64,000 nucleotides of DNA from positions 1,249,184 to 1,313,183 of the forward strand of contig OX030970.1 in NCBI GenBank assembly GCA_943735955.1. The letters run 5' to 3'. The stretch comes from Piscicola geometra. Taxonomy: Eukaryota; Annelida; Clitellata; Hirudinida; Piscicolidae. The notes beneath the pieces are model-generated. The model worked only from the letters and a program-made list of their open reading frames with translations. It did not search any database and had not been told where the DNA came from. Below are positions 52,657 through 64,000 of this stretch, piece by piece (within the stretch, counting starts at the first letter, position 1; every line of letters begins with the position of its first letter). A program made the position numbers and the translations under genes.

Positions 52657-55600
52657 AGTACTGTTGGTGTTTTCTCAGACTGAAGTCGAGACTTGAGTCT
52701 TGGTCGTTGTTGAGGAAAGTGTTGAGGGGTTTGCTAAGATCCAGAGGCAGTTCGTGAGACCCTTCTGTGTGCTGGTCTTCATCTTGTCTGTTGTGGTTGT
52801 TGTTGTTGCTGCTGCTGTGGTTGTGGTTGTTGCTGTTGCTGCTGCTGTGGTTGTGGTTGTTGTTGCTGATAACATCGCCTCCAGTGTATAGGAGATTCAT
52901 GGAGTTGAAGAATGGCAAGAAGGGATGCGGAAGACTGACTGGGTTGTGCAAGAGTTGCTTGAAGTTGAAACTAGGAGTTTTGAGGGCGTTCGAAGAAGAA
53001 GAAGAAGACGATGAAGACGAAGAAGAAAGTTTGTTTTCGTTTGAGTCGCTTTTGAAGCGTTTTTCAGGCGGAATGTAGTTTTTGTGATCAAATCCAAACT
53101 CGAGCAGATTGTTCGTTTTAGAGGCAGAATGTCCCTTACTCGTGTAGTTAGACGGTCCTTTTTTTTCTCTGGCTCTCACGTTCTGAAACCACACTTGCAC
53201 CACTCTCTTGCTCAAGCCGACCTCGGCTGTGATGGCTCTAAGCTGCTTTCGACTCGGGTTGCTATCTTCGCGGAACTTTTTGTTGAGGATGTCCAGCTGA
53301 TGCGGCATTATGACTGTACGCATTCTTCTCTCGTTACTCGATTCCCTGTCTTCGACATCTTCGTTACTACCTGCGTAGTCGTTGGACAGAGATTTCTTGG
53401 GATTCCCTTGCGAAGATGAGGTTTGGGTCTGAGGAAGTTCTAGACTTCTTTTGAAAACGTTCTCATAGTCGAATTTGAATTGGTTTTCGCGGGATTTTTC
53501 ATCGCTTGACTGGGACGTCAGCTTTTCGTGCTCTTTTGTTGTTTTCTGATGGCTGGTCAGTAAACTTTTGGCCGAGCCATTCTTTCTACACTGCAGTCTC
53601 TGGTGCTTTATCAACTCATAGTACCTCTCAAAACTAACAGAACAAAACTGGCATTGGTACTTGAAAGCCTGGTTGCCTGAGTCACCATCAGAACCGTTGT
53701 TACCGAATGAGTTGTTACTGTGTTGCGGCTGGTTTTCGTAACTTTTTCTGGCTTTTTGTCTGGCATTCTGAAACCACACGATGATGACTCTTGGACTGAG
53801 ATCCAGCAAGCCTGATAGCATTTCCAGTTCTTCATCTTTCGGGTAAGCGTTGATTTCAAAGTGTTCCTGCAGTATTTTGATCTGCTGGTCTGTGAAGTGC
53901 GTTCTGTTGGCTCGTTTTCCGTGATTTGTGGACGCTTGTTGTTGCTGCTGTTGTTGTTGAGATTGGTGGTGGAATGAGTGGGAAGAGTGTGAAGAGTGCG
54001 GGAAGAGAGGAATACCGCCTGGACCCGAAGCGAAGGGTAAGCCTGAGGTGGATGGGAACATGGTCGAGTGTGAGGGGGGCATGAAGAAAGGGGGAGGACC
54101 CAGTCTTGGGATGTTCAAGGGGGGGAACAACTGCGGTGGAATGTTGGACATTGTGTTCAAGGGAGAAAGATTACCCGAGTCCATATCTCTGCTAGATGGA
54201 TTTTCGTTGAAGAATAAAGACTCTATTTTGATCTTTTTCATGCTGAAATTCATCTCGGGATTTTCTTCTTTCTTCAGCGATTCGTCAAAATCAACATCGT
54301 TGCAGTTTTTATCATGCTTTTCTAGACTCTTTTGATCACTTATAATTTCATCTTCCATCTGGCGTTTTTTTGACTTTTCCGTCAAGACATTATTACCATC
54401 TTCATTACCATCTCCATCACTGATCTTCTCTTCATCTTCCTTTTTTGTTTCATCTTTTTTGTCAACTTCCAAGCTTTCCTTGCTCTCAACGCCATCAGCC
54501 ACATCTTCGTCATTATCAGTGGGGTAAAGAACCGTGGTGGGAGGGTTGTTGAAGTTGTAAGGAGAATCTTTACTGCGTTGTCTCTCTTTGAATAACGTGT
54601 TCCTGAACCAGTGTTTTATCACTTTAGGTGGTAGTTGAGTCGAAACAGCCATTTCTGAGATTTGTTCGTCACTTGGAGAATTGCTTATGTCGAAGTGAGC
54701 TCTTAAAATGCTTAATTGATCGTCTGTGATCCGAGTTCTGGCTCTTTTTTGTTGTTGCTGGTGTTGCATTTGTTGCTGCTGTTGTTGCTGATGAAGTTGT
54801 TGTTGTTGCTGTTGCTGCTGCTGTTGCAATGAAATGTTGTTGTTTTTGTTGACCGAGTTGCTTGCTTGTTGCCCAAAGGGAAACATCCCAGACATCAACA
54901 TGTGGTTGTGCAGTTGTTGCTGTTGCTTTTGTTGCTCGAACGGATTTCCTGGAAAACCCAGCATTTCGGGGTTGAAACCAAACGGGAAAACCATTGGAAA
55001 TTGAGGGTAGAACGAATTAGAATTTAACGAGTTTGAGTCTAAACCCCCTGGCATCATCATCATCATCGAAATCTGTTTCAGAAACTCCATCTGAAATGCT
55101 GCGGTATCGAGGCGTTGATGGCTTGAAGACTGGTGGTCGTGGTTCTTGAACGGGATGGTCGACGGGTAGAAGAATGGATTTTTGTTGTAGTAACTTCTCC
55201 CGGCATTTTTATGTTGAGACGACGATGACGTAGTCGACTTTGGCGAGGTATTTTCAGCATCACTCTCAGAGAACTTTTTCTCGTCTGCTTCGTTCACCAC
55301 CATGTTGTCGTACATCCCGATAAGACCTCCACCGCCGGCGTTGGTACCACCGTGTTTCTGCTCGTAATGTCTCCGGAAAGCCTCGGCGAATTTCTCGATC
55401 GCTTCCGCTGGGACAAAGCCACCGTGCTGATCTTCCTCGTGCGCCTTCAAGACCCAAACACTCGAGAATTCTTTTTCGCAAAATCGACATTTACTCGGTG
55501 ACATCTCCGGTAGCGTGTGGTTGTTGTTGTTTCTGTTGTATTTGTTGTTGTCGTCTTCGTTGTTGTTGTTCTCGTCGTTTTCTCGACTTGCTTTCGATTT

Positions 55601-58600
55601 TTCTTCGTTGTTTGCAGTGTTTGAGGATGTTTCACTGCTGTTGTTGTTGCTGCTGTTGTTGTTGTTGTTGTTGTTGTTACTATTTTGATCTTTACTGTTG
55701 TTGTTGTTACCGTTATCATCAGTGTTATTTTTGCATTTACGACTTGCAGCTGTTTCATTGAACAACATAGCGTGTTCAAAGCCAACATTTTCCAGCAAAG
55801 TTTTATAATAACTACTACGTTGTCGAGACAACAACATCAACATTTTGTTACTGTTGTTGCTGTTGTTGTTGTAAACATTGTTGTTACTGTTACTAGTATT
55901 ACTACACAAACTATTCATTCCACTAAAACCGCCATAGTCAAAAAAATCCTTTTTACTAAATTCTCTCCGTTTTGCGTTCATTTCCCTTAAGCCATGCTTC
56001 CACTCCAAATAGCCGTTCTTGAAATAATTATCATCATTATCGCCACCGTAATTCCCCCTCATTTCTCGTTCCTTTTCACGAGTGTTATCATTGTGGTTAT
56101 TACCCCCTACAATATAAGCCCCTTCATTAAGACCCTTCTTAGCGTCCTCGCTGCCATATAATTCAACGGGAATCGCTCCTTTTCCCCCATCTCCTCCCCT
56201 TCCCAGTCCATCATTTATTTGCTTAATAGTTCTGTTTACTTCGTCTTCTTCTTCTTCTCCGTCGTCTTCATTAACAGCATCATCATCATTTCTTTCATCA
56301 TCACCATCACCACCGTCATCATCATCATCATCTACATCACCACCATCTTCCCCATCTTCATCTTCTTCCACTCCTTTTCTTAATTTTTTCTCAACGTTAT
56401 TTTCTCCACCATTACGCAAGTCTTTGCAAGATAATGTCTCAGCAAGCCCTAAGACTCCATTAAAACTGCTCCCACCTGGCACGCCGTCATTAGCCTTTCT
56501 CTTTTCCCGCTGGATTTTTTTCATCTCAACACCTTTTTCTAGCTCTTCAAATCGCTTCGACAACTCAATCCCTTCTTTTTCTTTTTTTTCATCAGATTTT
56601 TCATTTTTTCCACCATCCCCATCATCATCGATTCCACAATAATCCAAAGTTTTTCTTCCATCTCCACCTTCGTTTCCAATCGAGTTATTATTTTCATTAA
56701 AGTTTTTTTTGTAATTTATCACTCCATTTTGTTCTCCATTCCTTTTCTGATCTCCTCCCTCCCTACTCTCATCATTTGCAATATGTCCATCATCAGTGCT
56801 TTTATTATTATTTGTATTTTTTTTATTATTTGTATTCTTAATCAAATTCTCCACTCCATTTTCATTATTTTCATACTTATTATTATTATTATTATTGTTA
56901 TTGTTGTTATCATTATTGTTTTTGTTTTTATTATTCTCTGAAGCGTCTATATTCGCGGTCATATAATCTTCATCAAGTCGACCCTCGTAATTGATTACTT
57001 CATTATTCTTGCCAACATCATCATCATCAGCACGACCCTTATTATTATCATTTTTAACACCATTGTTATTGTTAATTTTGTCGTTATTATTATTTTTATT
57101 AATGTTATTTTTATTATTTTTATTATTCGTGATAAGGCTGGTTTTATTGTTCTGACGATTAATTTTATCATAACTTGTGTTCTCGATGTATTTATAGCTC
57201 GAGTTATTCATGACGTCATCATCATCATCATCATCATCATCTTCATCATCACTACCACTATCATCTTCACTATCATCATTATCACCAATTAGTTTATTAT
57301 TAATTATAAACTTATTTTTTTGGTTATTGTTATGATCATAACCTGTATGTTTTGCTTTTGTCAAATCATCACTATCATCAATTTTATGGTCAAATAAGTT
57401 ATTACCATCATAATTAACGTTTTTATTATGAATATTATTACAATTATATTTAATAAAATAACCATTATTATTGTTTTCACCGTTATCCTTATCATTTAAA
57501 TAGAATTTTGCACTTCCACTCATGCAGTTATTACTCTTGGAATTAAATTCCGACTGTGTTTTCGTGCCGATCGAAGATTTGAAATCGTAATTAAATCTTC
57601 CTCTTTCTCCCTTTTTTTCTTCTTTTTCATTATCCGAATTTATATTTTCAATTCCATTAAAATTCTTGAAATTATTTATGCAATCGTCATTATCATCTTT
57701 TTCATCATCATTGTTAAAATGAACTTTTCTTTTCTTAACTTCTTCGAAAAGCAACTTTTCATCTAGAGAAAAAATATCAAAAATTCTGAATACTCTTGAA
57801 AAGAGTTTTGTCTTCTTTGCAAGCTCGTTTACGTAAGAAACCTCGTCATTAACAAAGTATTTAGACATTTTTTCGAAATATTTTACGACAATTTTCAAAC
57901 TATTATTTTTCTCGATTTGTGAAAGAGTTGTTTCATTTTTCAGACTAGTTATATTCTCACTTTTGCATACTTCATTTTCTTTTTTAAGATTTTTATTTCT
58001 GTTAATATCATCACCACCATCTTCACCACCATTCTCATCATCATCTACAAAACCATTCAACCCGCTATGATCGTTTCGGCTGAAACTCAAATCATTTTGT
58101 TGTACGCCATCAGCGCCACAGATTTTTTCAAAACTTTTTACATTTTTTATTAACTCATTATTTTTTTCTTTTTCACTTCCATTCTTTCTCCAATCTCTAC
58201 CACCACTCTCACCCTCTCCACTATTCCTCACACACTCTTCACCTTCTTCACAATCTTTCCCACCACCCTCACCACCCCACTCATCCCAAATCTCTCTCAT
58301 GAGGTGTAGCAAAGAGTGATGGTGGAGTGAGATGGGTTCAATGAAACAGACACCACATTGCTCACACATATGCAGTAGTTTTTGGTGTTGTTGTGAATGT
58401 TGTTGTTGCTTTTGTGGTTGCTGTTGTTGTGATTGTAATTGCTGCGATTTCATCCTCAACACTCCATCCTCTCCACGCACCAGGCCACCACAAGCAATTA
58501 AACGTTCAGCCATAGAACAATGGACCTTCCTATAATGCTCCTGCAGCGAAGAAGCCCCGTCAAATGGCCCATCGTTGCAGCCCTTGAACCAGCAAAAGTG

Positions 58601-58749
58601 CCCATCAGCGACTCCCCTCCGGTCGGCTTCAATGTGTTTGAACTCGTTCTGATGGGAGAAAAGACTGGCTGTCTCGTTGAAATTTACAGAACAAGTGCCG
58701 CAGTGGTAGATCGTCAAGAAGTCTTTTGGGTTTATTTCTTTACTTGAAG
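51764..58749 (-). CDS. zfhx3/4-like (zfh2): ZFHX3/ZFHX4-type zinc-finger homeobox protein, giant exon
   Basis: Nuclear transcription factor. One open frame of more than 2300 codons, entered by an acceptor (CCAAACAG at 58750-58757, or CAAAAG at 58723) and closed by TGA at 51764-51766 or a GTTGAT donor at 51768. It has no initiator ATG; the gene continues upstream. Domains in order: C2H2 finger YHCGTCSVNFNE; finger CEQCGVCFIEP; acidic Asn/Asp linkers (about 55.9-58.1 kb); finger CRFCEKEFSSVW; homeodomain 1 (54749-54570, with IKHWFRNTLF); homeodomain 2 (53918-53739, VIIVWFQNARQKAR); finger YQCQFCSVSFER; homeodomain 3 (53333-53154); homeodomain 4 (52306-52127); finger ECKVCLVAYTSQHT. The homeodomain order and the WFRN of the first are hallmarks of ZFHX3/ZFHX4. 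Poly-Gln runs lie near 54.75-54.85 kb and 53.94 kb. Confidence 0.95.
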
Positions 58750-58759
58750 CTGTTTGGAA

Positions 58760-59180
58760 GGTAGAGATTTATTTTATCGTAAGAGGGATATTCTGAAATT
58801 AAATAACTTCAACTCAACCAACTTTTCAAAAAATTAATACAAAGCGCTATTTTTTTTAAATTAAAATAAAACCATAAACTACAAAAATATTCCATTCATT
58901 TTACAAATGAATTATTATTAAATCTTGAAGTTTTTAAACAAATATTCTGTTAACAGCGCATTTCGATTAGAAGTTTAGAGATCACTTATTGCAGCATTTA
59001 TCATGAAAGTTATATTAATAAAATTATTATTACTATTATGAAAGTGAGTTAGAGCAAAACAATAAGAAGTCCATTAGAGATTTTCAAAATTAATTTTCAT
59101 GCAAAATTTTATTTTTTACAACTTTTTTTACTAATTTTAATTATTTTGTCAGTTCAAAAAACACAAAAAAATTGTCGAAA
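58760..59180. other. AT-rich stretch between ZFHX exons
   Basis: Looks like an intron; nothing recognised. Confidence 0.4.
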
Positions 59181-59274
59181 AAAAATTACCAACTTTTTTC
59201 GATCATTTCTAACACTTTCTCGGCCATCTGTTCCCATCCACCCATCATCTTCACTCTCTCCATCATCCTCTCAC

Positions 59275-59965
59275 CATCTATTTCAGTTTCACATCTTTTT
59301 TCCTTTGATTCTTTTCTTTTATCACCATCGTCATCACCACTACCACCATCATCATTATCATCACTACCATTGGTAACACCATCATCATCACAACCACCAC
59401 CAGCATCATCATCATCACGACCATCATCATCATTTTTCTTTCCAATATATTCATTATTACACCGGCCGAACGACATATTAATATTGATCCCTGGACTCTG
59501 GTCAGAGGTATGACGTATGTCGGGGTGGTCACATGATTGGTTAAGATTGATGGACGGATGGATGAGGGATGGATGAGAGAAATGAGAAAATGAGTTTGAG
59601 GATGATGGATGAGTGTTGTTAGGGATGGAATGGTGGAAAGAATTAAGTGGATGAGATGGAGTGGTGGGATCGGATGATTGGGGGTTTGATGGCAGGTTTT
59701 GTTGGTCGTGGAGGGAGAAGCTGGTATCGTGAAAGAACGGGAGGTTGTGGGTGGATGAAGAGGTGTTTAGAAGCATTTTTGTGGATAAGGGAGTGTGGGG
59801 AAGAGAATGGTTAGATGGGGGAGTGTAGGGAGAAAGATGGGTGGATGAGGGAGTGTAGGGAGGGGCATGGGTGGATGGAGGAGTGTGGGGAGGAGCATGT
59901 GTGGATGGGGGTCGATGGTTCATCATCATGACCATCTTCAGCATCTCTGGTTTAACACTGTGCAC
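59275..59965 (-). CDS. Tentative upstream exon of the ZFHX gene
   Basis: Acceptor CCCGTTTAG; frame VHSVKPEMLKMVMMMNHRPP, then Pro/Ser/His/Thr repeats, SFGRCNNEYIGKK and an acidic Asp/Gly tract. A GTGAGA donor at 59274 leaves one base that fits the giant exon phase. A GTAATT donor at 59188 is out of phase. No domain is recognisable and part is minisatellite-like (GAGTGTGGGGAGGAGCATG units), so it could be non-coding. Confidence 0.4.
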
Positions 59966-59969
59966 CTAA

Positions 59970-60730
59970 ACGGGAATGGTTTGTAAATTGGATGTAATAA
60001 AGGTAAATCAATCATTTTAAAAATTGTTATTTAATTATTTAACTATATTTTTTTTATTATAGTTTTATTAATTTGTTTTACATTGATTATTAATTTTTTT
60101 TTATTTAGTTATTTTACTTTGATTTGTCTAAACATCATTCGAGTAAGGTTAAAAAAAATTGATAGCTTATAAAAAGTTGAAATGATATTAAGTCCCATTG
60201 TTTATATGATTTTTTATATCATTTAACTATTTTATTAAAAAATATTTTTTAAATTCTATTATTTCGGGTGACAGTAAGAATCGAACGAATAGTTTAATGA
60301 ATGACCTTATTTAAAAATACATCAAAAAGACAATCATGTCAACATAGGTTGAAAATAAGCAAAATTATTTTTTTTAATATTCAACACACAATAAAGTATA
60401 AAAAAAAATATTTTAAAAATATAATTTCTAATCTTGTAATTTTGAAGCTTAGATTAACTTTATTTAATTTTTATATTTTTACATTAATTTTTTCATTTTA
60501 ATTCATCACCATTATCACCAAAATCATCATCTTCACCAGCATTATTCCATATTTGCTTTTAACGCTTTCATGAAATTTAATTTAAATTTATCCGTTTAAT
60601 TATTATAATAAAGAAAATAATAATCTAACAATTTTGAGATTTTCAAAATTATAAAAAAATAGGGAAAAAATTAATCATTTAAAAAACAATGATGAGAACA
60701 CTTCGATTGTCTGAAAACAAAGATAATTAT
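59970..60730. other. AT-rich, no gene seen
   Basis: Probably ZFHX intron or flank. No exon-like segment. Confidence 0.4.
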
Positions 60731-60734
60731 GTTT

Positions 60735-60818
60735 TGATAACATTGATGATGAAGATGATGATGATAATGATGATGATGATGATGATGATGATGATGCTGA
60801 TGATGCAATGAAAAGCAT
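60735..60818. repeat. (GAT)n microsatellite
   Basis: About 80 bases of GATGATGAT with few interruptions. Confidence 0.92.
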
Positions 60819-61204
60819 TGAGGGTAATGGAATGATGACGTAGTTAGTCCTGCAAAATGAATGGTCAGCTGGCGAATTGGATAGATGGAAGGAAGGATGA
60901 AATGAGATTTTGGATGAAGAAATGGATGAATGAAAGAACGTAGAAAAGAACAATTGATAAATAAATGATATAAAAAAATTTGGATAAATATAGGATAACA
61001 TTTTTCGATAAAAAAGTTTTAAAAAATGTTAGGATCAATAGATGAATGAATATATTGGACATTTTCAAGAAAGATGGATGGATGGAGAAGGATATTCAAC
61101 ATGATTTTATCGCTTGAAATTGTTCTCACTTAGCAACTAAACATCGCTTCAGCCATGAATTAACTTCCCACCTCTAGTCGATCTATCCACTCATCCATGT
61201 ACTT

Positions 61205-61665
61205 GCTACTCCTTCCATTCTTTCGTCCATCCATCCATTCAATCAATTCATCTATTCATCCATCCATCCATTCATCCATCCATCCATTCATCCATCCATC
61301 CATTCATCCATCCATTCATTCATCCATTCATCCATCCATTCATCCATCCATTCATTCATCCATTCATCCATCCATTCATCTATCCATTCATCCATCCATC
61401 CATCCATTCATCCATCCATTCATTCATCCATTCATCCATCCATTCATCCATCTATTCATTCATCCATTCATTCATCCATTCATCCATCCATTCATCTATC
61501 CATTCATCCATCCATTCATCCATCCATCCATCCATCCATTCATCCATCTATTCATTCATCCATTCATTCATCCATTCATCCATCCATTCATCTATCCATT
61601 CATCCATCCATTCATCCATTCATCCATTCATCCATCCATCCATCCATCCATTCATCCAATTCTTC
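61205..61665. repeat. (ATCC/ATTC)n microsatellite with higher-order structure
   Basis: About 460 bases of CATCCATC and CATTCATC tetranucleotides. Longer blocks such as CATCCATTCATCTATCCATT recur, giving a His/Pro/Ser/Ile frame on the plus strand that is an artefact. Confidence 0.96.
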
Positions 61666-61944
61666 TTCACGCTTCATTAATCTTTTCAAATCATGTCCCT
61701 TATTGCTGCAATCACCAATGTGTTTTTAAATATAAAAATAAATTTTTCTACACATACATATGAACACGCCTTTCAAAATAATTGGGAAGTAAACATCTAA
61801 AAAACGATCACACACCCCTTAACCCGAAATAAATGCGATCACACACGAAAAATCACTCATTGACAACTAGGTAAAAAACAAAAAAATGAAGATCCGCAGA
61901 AGTGCACAGACAAACATAGACCCACACAAACAAACAAACACACA

Positions 61945-62236
<292 letters not shown>

Positions 62237-62328
62237 TATAATGTATGCATGAGGCGAGCCTTAAAGGCTCAAACTGCCGCAAATTGCTTGGTAATTACGG
62301 GCTTTAATGGCGACCCGAGGAAAGAGAG

Positions 62329-62515
<187 letters not shown>

Positions 62516-62589
62516 CAATGCTTCTGAATGTTTGGCGGGAATAATAGTTAGGAATTAAGCAGATTGCAGGCGTAGAAAGCTATTTTGGT

Positions 62590-62720
62590 AGCTGATGATG
62601 ACAATGATGAAGAAGAGGATGATGAAGATGATGACGACTATGATGAAGATGATGAAAATAATGGTGTTGGTGATAAGAATGATGATAATGATATTAATGA
62701 CGTGATGATAATGATGAATA
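62590..62720. repeat. (GAT)n-rich tract
   Basis: GATGATGACAATGATGAAG-type degenerate trinucleotides. Confidence 0.85.
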
Positions 62721-62809
62721 AAAGATCGCTTTAATATGATGAGTCATACGCTTGCTCCAGCAATCATTAAAGCTTCCGAGAATCGTGCAGGTTTTGAGGC
62801 CATTATCAC

Positions 62810-62811
<2 letters not shown>

Positions 62812-62840
<29 letters not shown>

Positions 62841-62940
62841 GCATCATCATCATCAGCATCATGGTCATAATCATCATCATCATCATCAGCATCATCATCA
62901 TTAGCATCAACGTCATAATCATCATCATCATCATCATCAG
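62812..62940. repeat. (ATC)n-rich tract
   Basis: CATCATCATCAGCATCATC units; complementary to the GAT tract just upstream. Confidence 0.9.
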
Positions 62941-63377
62941 TGCTTTATATCACCTAATCATCGTCGTCTATTATTAGAAAAGGCCGATAAGGAATGGGAT
63001 GAACGGAAGAGGAATGGTGGAAGATAGAAAGAATGGAAAATGAGAATATTTTTTTTACATAATTATGAATATTAATAATAAATATTAAAAATTGAAAAAA
63101 TAGAGAATAATAAATTAAAATAAATAAGTAACCGTAGTTACTAAAATTTTAGTTATTGTATTTAAATGATCTAAAACTAAAAGTTAACTGATGATGATAT
63201 AAATTAAATAGTTATTTAATATTGCTAATAATATTATTATAAAAACAAATTAATAAAAATAATGATAATAATATTAATATTAATAATATAATAAAGGAAG
63301 AGCTTCTAATAAGATGGCTATTATTTGCACTGGTGGGCTATCAAACAGAAATGTGATACATTTGTTTGCCGAGTATT

Positions 63378-63490
63378 CATCATCATCATCATCAGCACCT
63401 ACCTCATCATCATCATCTTCAGCACCTATCTCATCATCATCATCATCACCGTCATCATCATCATCATCATCACCATTGTCATCAGTTCAT
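63378..63490. repeat. (ATC)n-rich tract
   Basis: CATCATCATC units with AGCACCT interruptions; translated as poly-Ser on the plus strand, not taken as coding. Confidence 0.9.
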
Positions 63491-63527
63491 CAGACAACAG
63501 AGCAGACACTTTTTTTAATTTTTTTTA

Positions 63528-63620
63528 CGACGATGATGATGGCGATGATGATAATGATGATAGGGACAATGATGATGATGATGATGATGATGATAATGGT
63601 GCTGATGATGATGATGTCTG
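63528..63620. repeat. (GAT)n-rich tract
   Basis: GATGATGATG units immediately following the ATC tract in inverted sense. Confidence 0.9.
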
Positions 63621-63669
63621 CTTCGTAACCTTCAGGAATCCCTCATCAGCATCTTATCTCGCATTATCA

Positions 63670-64000
63670 TAATAATCTTTCTAATCATTATCACTTGTAT
63701 TATCACGATGATAAAAATTAATTTGTTTTAAAGCACAATAATATTGTTTTTTTGCTCTAATTTAAAATGTTTTTTTGTTATTTTTATCAATATGTTTTTA
63801 TTGTAATTGAACTTCAAAACCTAATCCAAAAAACTTTTTCTGTAATATTTTTTCTTTTTGAAATTATACTGATAAGTAAGGAACATCAAACATAATTGAA
63901 GACAAGATTGAAAAGATAAAGCAATACTGCCATAATTCGAAAAAATTAAAAAAGAAAACTTGTAAAAAAGAATAAATACATAAAAATAAAATATAAATAA
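63670..64000. other. AT-rich right edge, no gene seen
   Basis: AT-rich DNA without recognisable exons; the ZFHX gene should continue beyond the edge if the minus-strand model is right. Confidence 0.4.

Noticed and set aside
51764..58717. ZFHX open frame as a complete protein starting at 58717
   Set aside because: The codon there is TTG, not ATG, and the frame is open further upstream to a splice acceptor, so this is an internal exon.
59172..59532. Plus-strand Ser/His-rich frames and short minus frame over 59.2-59.5 kb
   Set aside because: Shadows of an ATC tract; the only defensible reading is the longer minus-strand candidate exon.

Overview
This is a eukaryotic, AT-rich window dominated by long introns, intergenic DNA and an exceptional density of microsatellites and minisatellites. 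It is almost certainly from an invertebrate animal. A lophotrochozoan such as an annelid or leech would fit the repeat style, but that is an impression, not a proof. Genes have short exons with GT..AG introns, so nearly all long open frames over simple repeats are meaningless. Real coding sequence was found by matching short exons to known families and requiring splice sites and reading phase to agree.

Layout. (1) 0-4 kb: three short minus-strand candidate exons, possibly of an immunoglobulin-like protein continuing past the left edge, separated by GT-rich minisatellites. (2) 6.4-6.8 kb: a complete single-exon-coding plus-strand gene for an 83-residue membrane protein. (3) 7-13.3 kb: AT-rich DNA with no recognisable gene. 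(4) 13.36-32.44 kb, minus strand: a complete potassium-chloride cotransporter gene (KCC, SLC12A4-7 family). It resolves into 28 coding exons, all in phase, giving 1236 codons. (5) 32.5-40 kb: no gene recognised, several large repeats and two probable transposon relics. (6) 40.08-44.45 kb, plus strand: a complete PTP1B/TCPTP-type (PTPN1/PTPN2; fly Ptp61F) tyrosine phosphatase, 11 coding exons and 583 residues, with a C-terminal membrane anchor. Possible alternative 3' exons lie at 46 kb. (7) 46.5-49.6 kb: intergenic, with promoter-like motif clusters. (8) 49.65-59.97 kb, minus strand: the 3' part of a ZFHX3/ZFHX4 (fly zfh2) zinc-finger homeobox gene. It has one giant exon of about 7 kb with four homeodomains plus tentative flanking exons; the 5' part lies beyond the right edge. 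(9) 60-64 kb: mostly microsatellites.

The genes are unrelated in function (ion transport, phosphotyrosine signalling, transcription) and nothing suggests an operon or a defence or mobile system. The most interesting observations concern how simple repeats intrude on genes. Several splice acceptors lie directly against microsatellites. A repeat-derived loop sits inside the phosphatase catalytic domain. The homeobox protein carries huge Asn/Asp-rich linkers. Complementary microsatellites recur as head-to-head inverted pairs. I did not find convincing evidence of a wholly new biological system.
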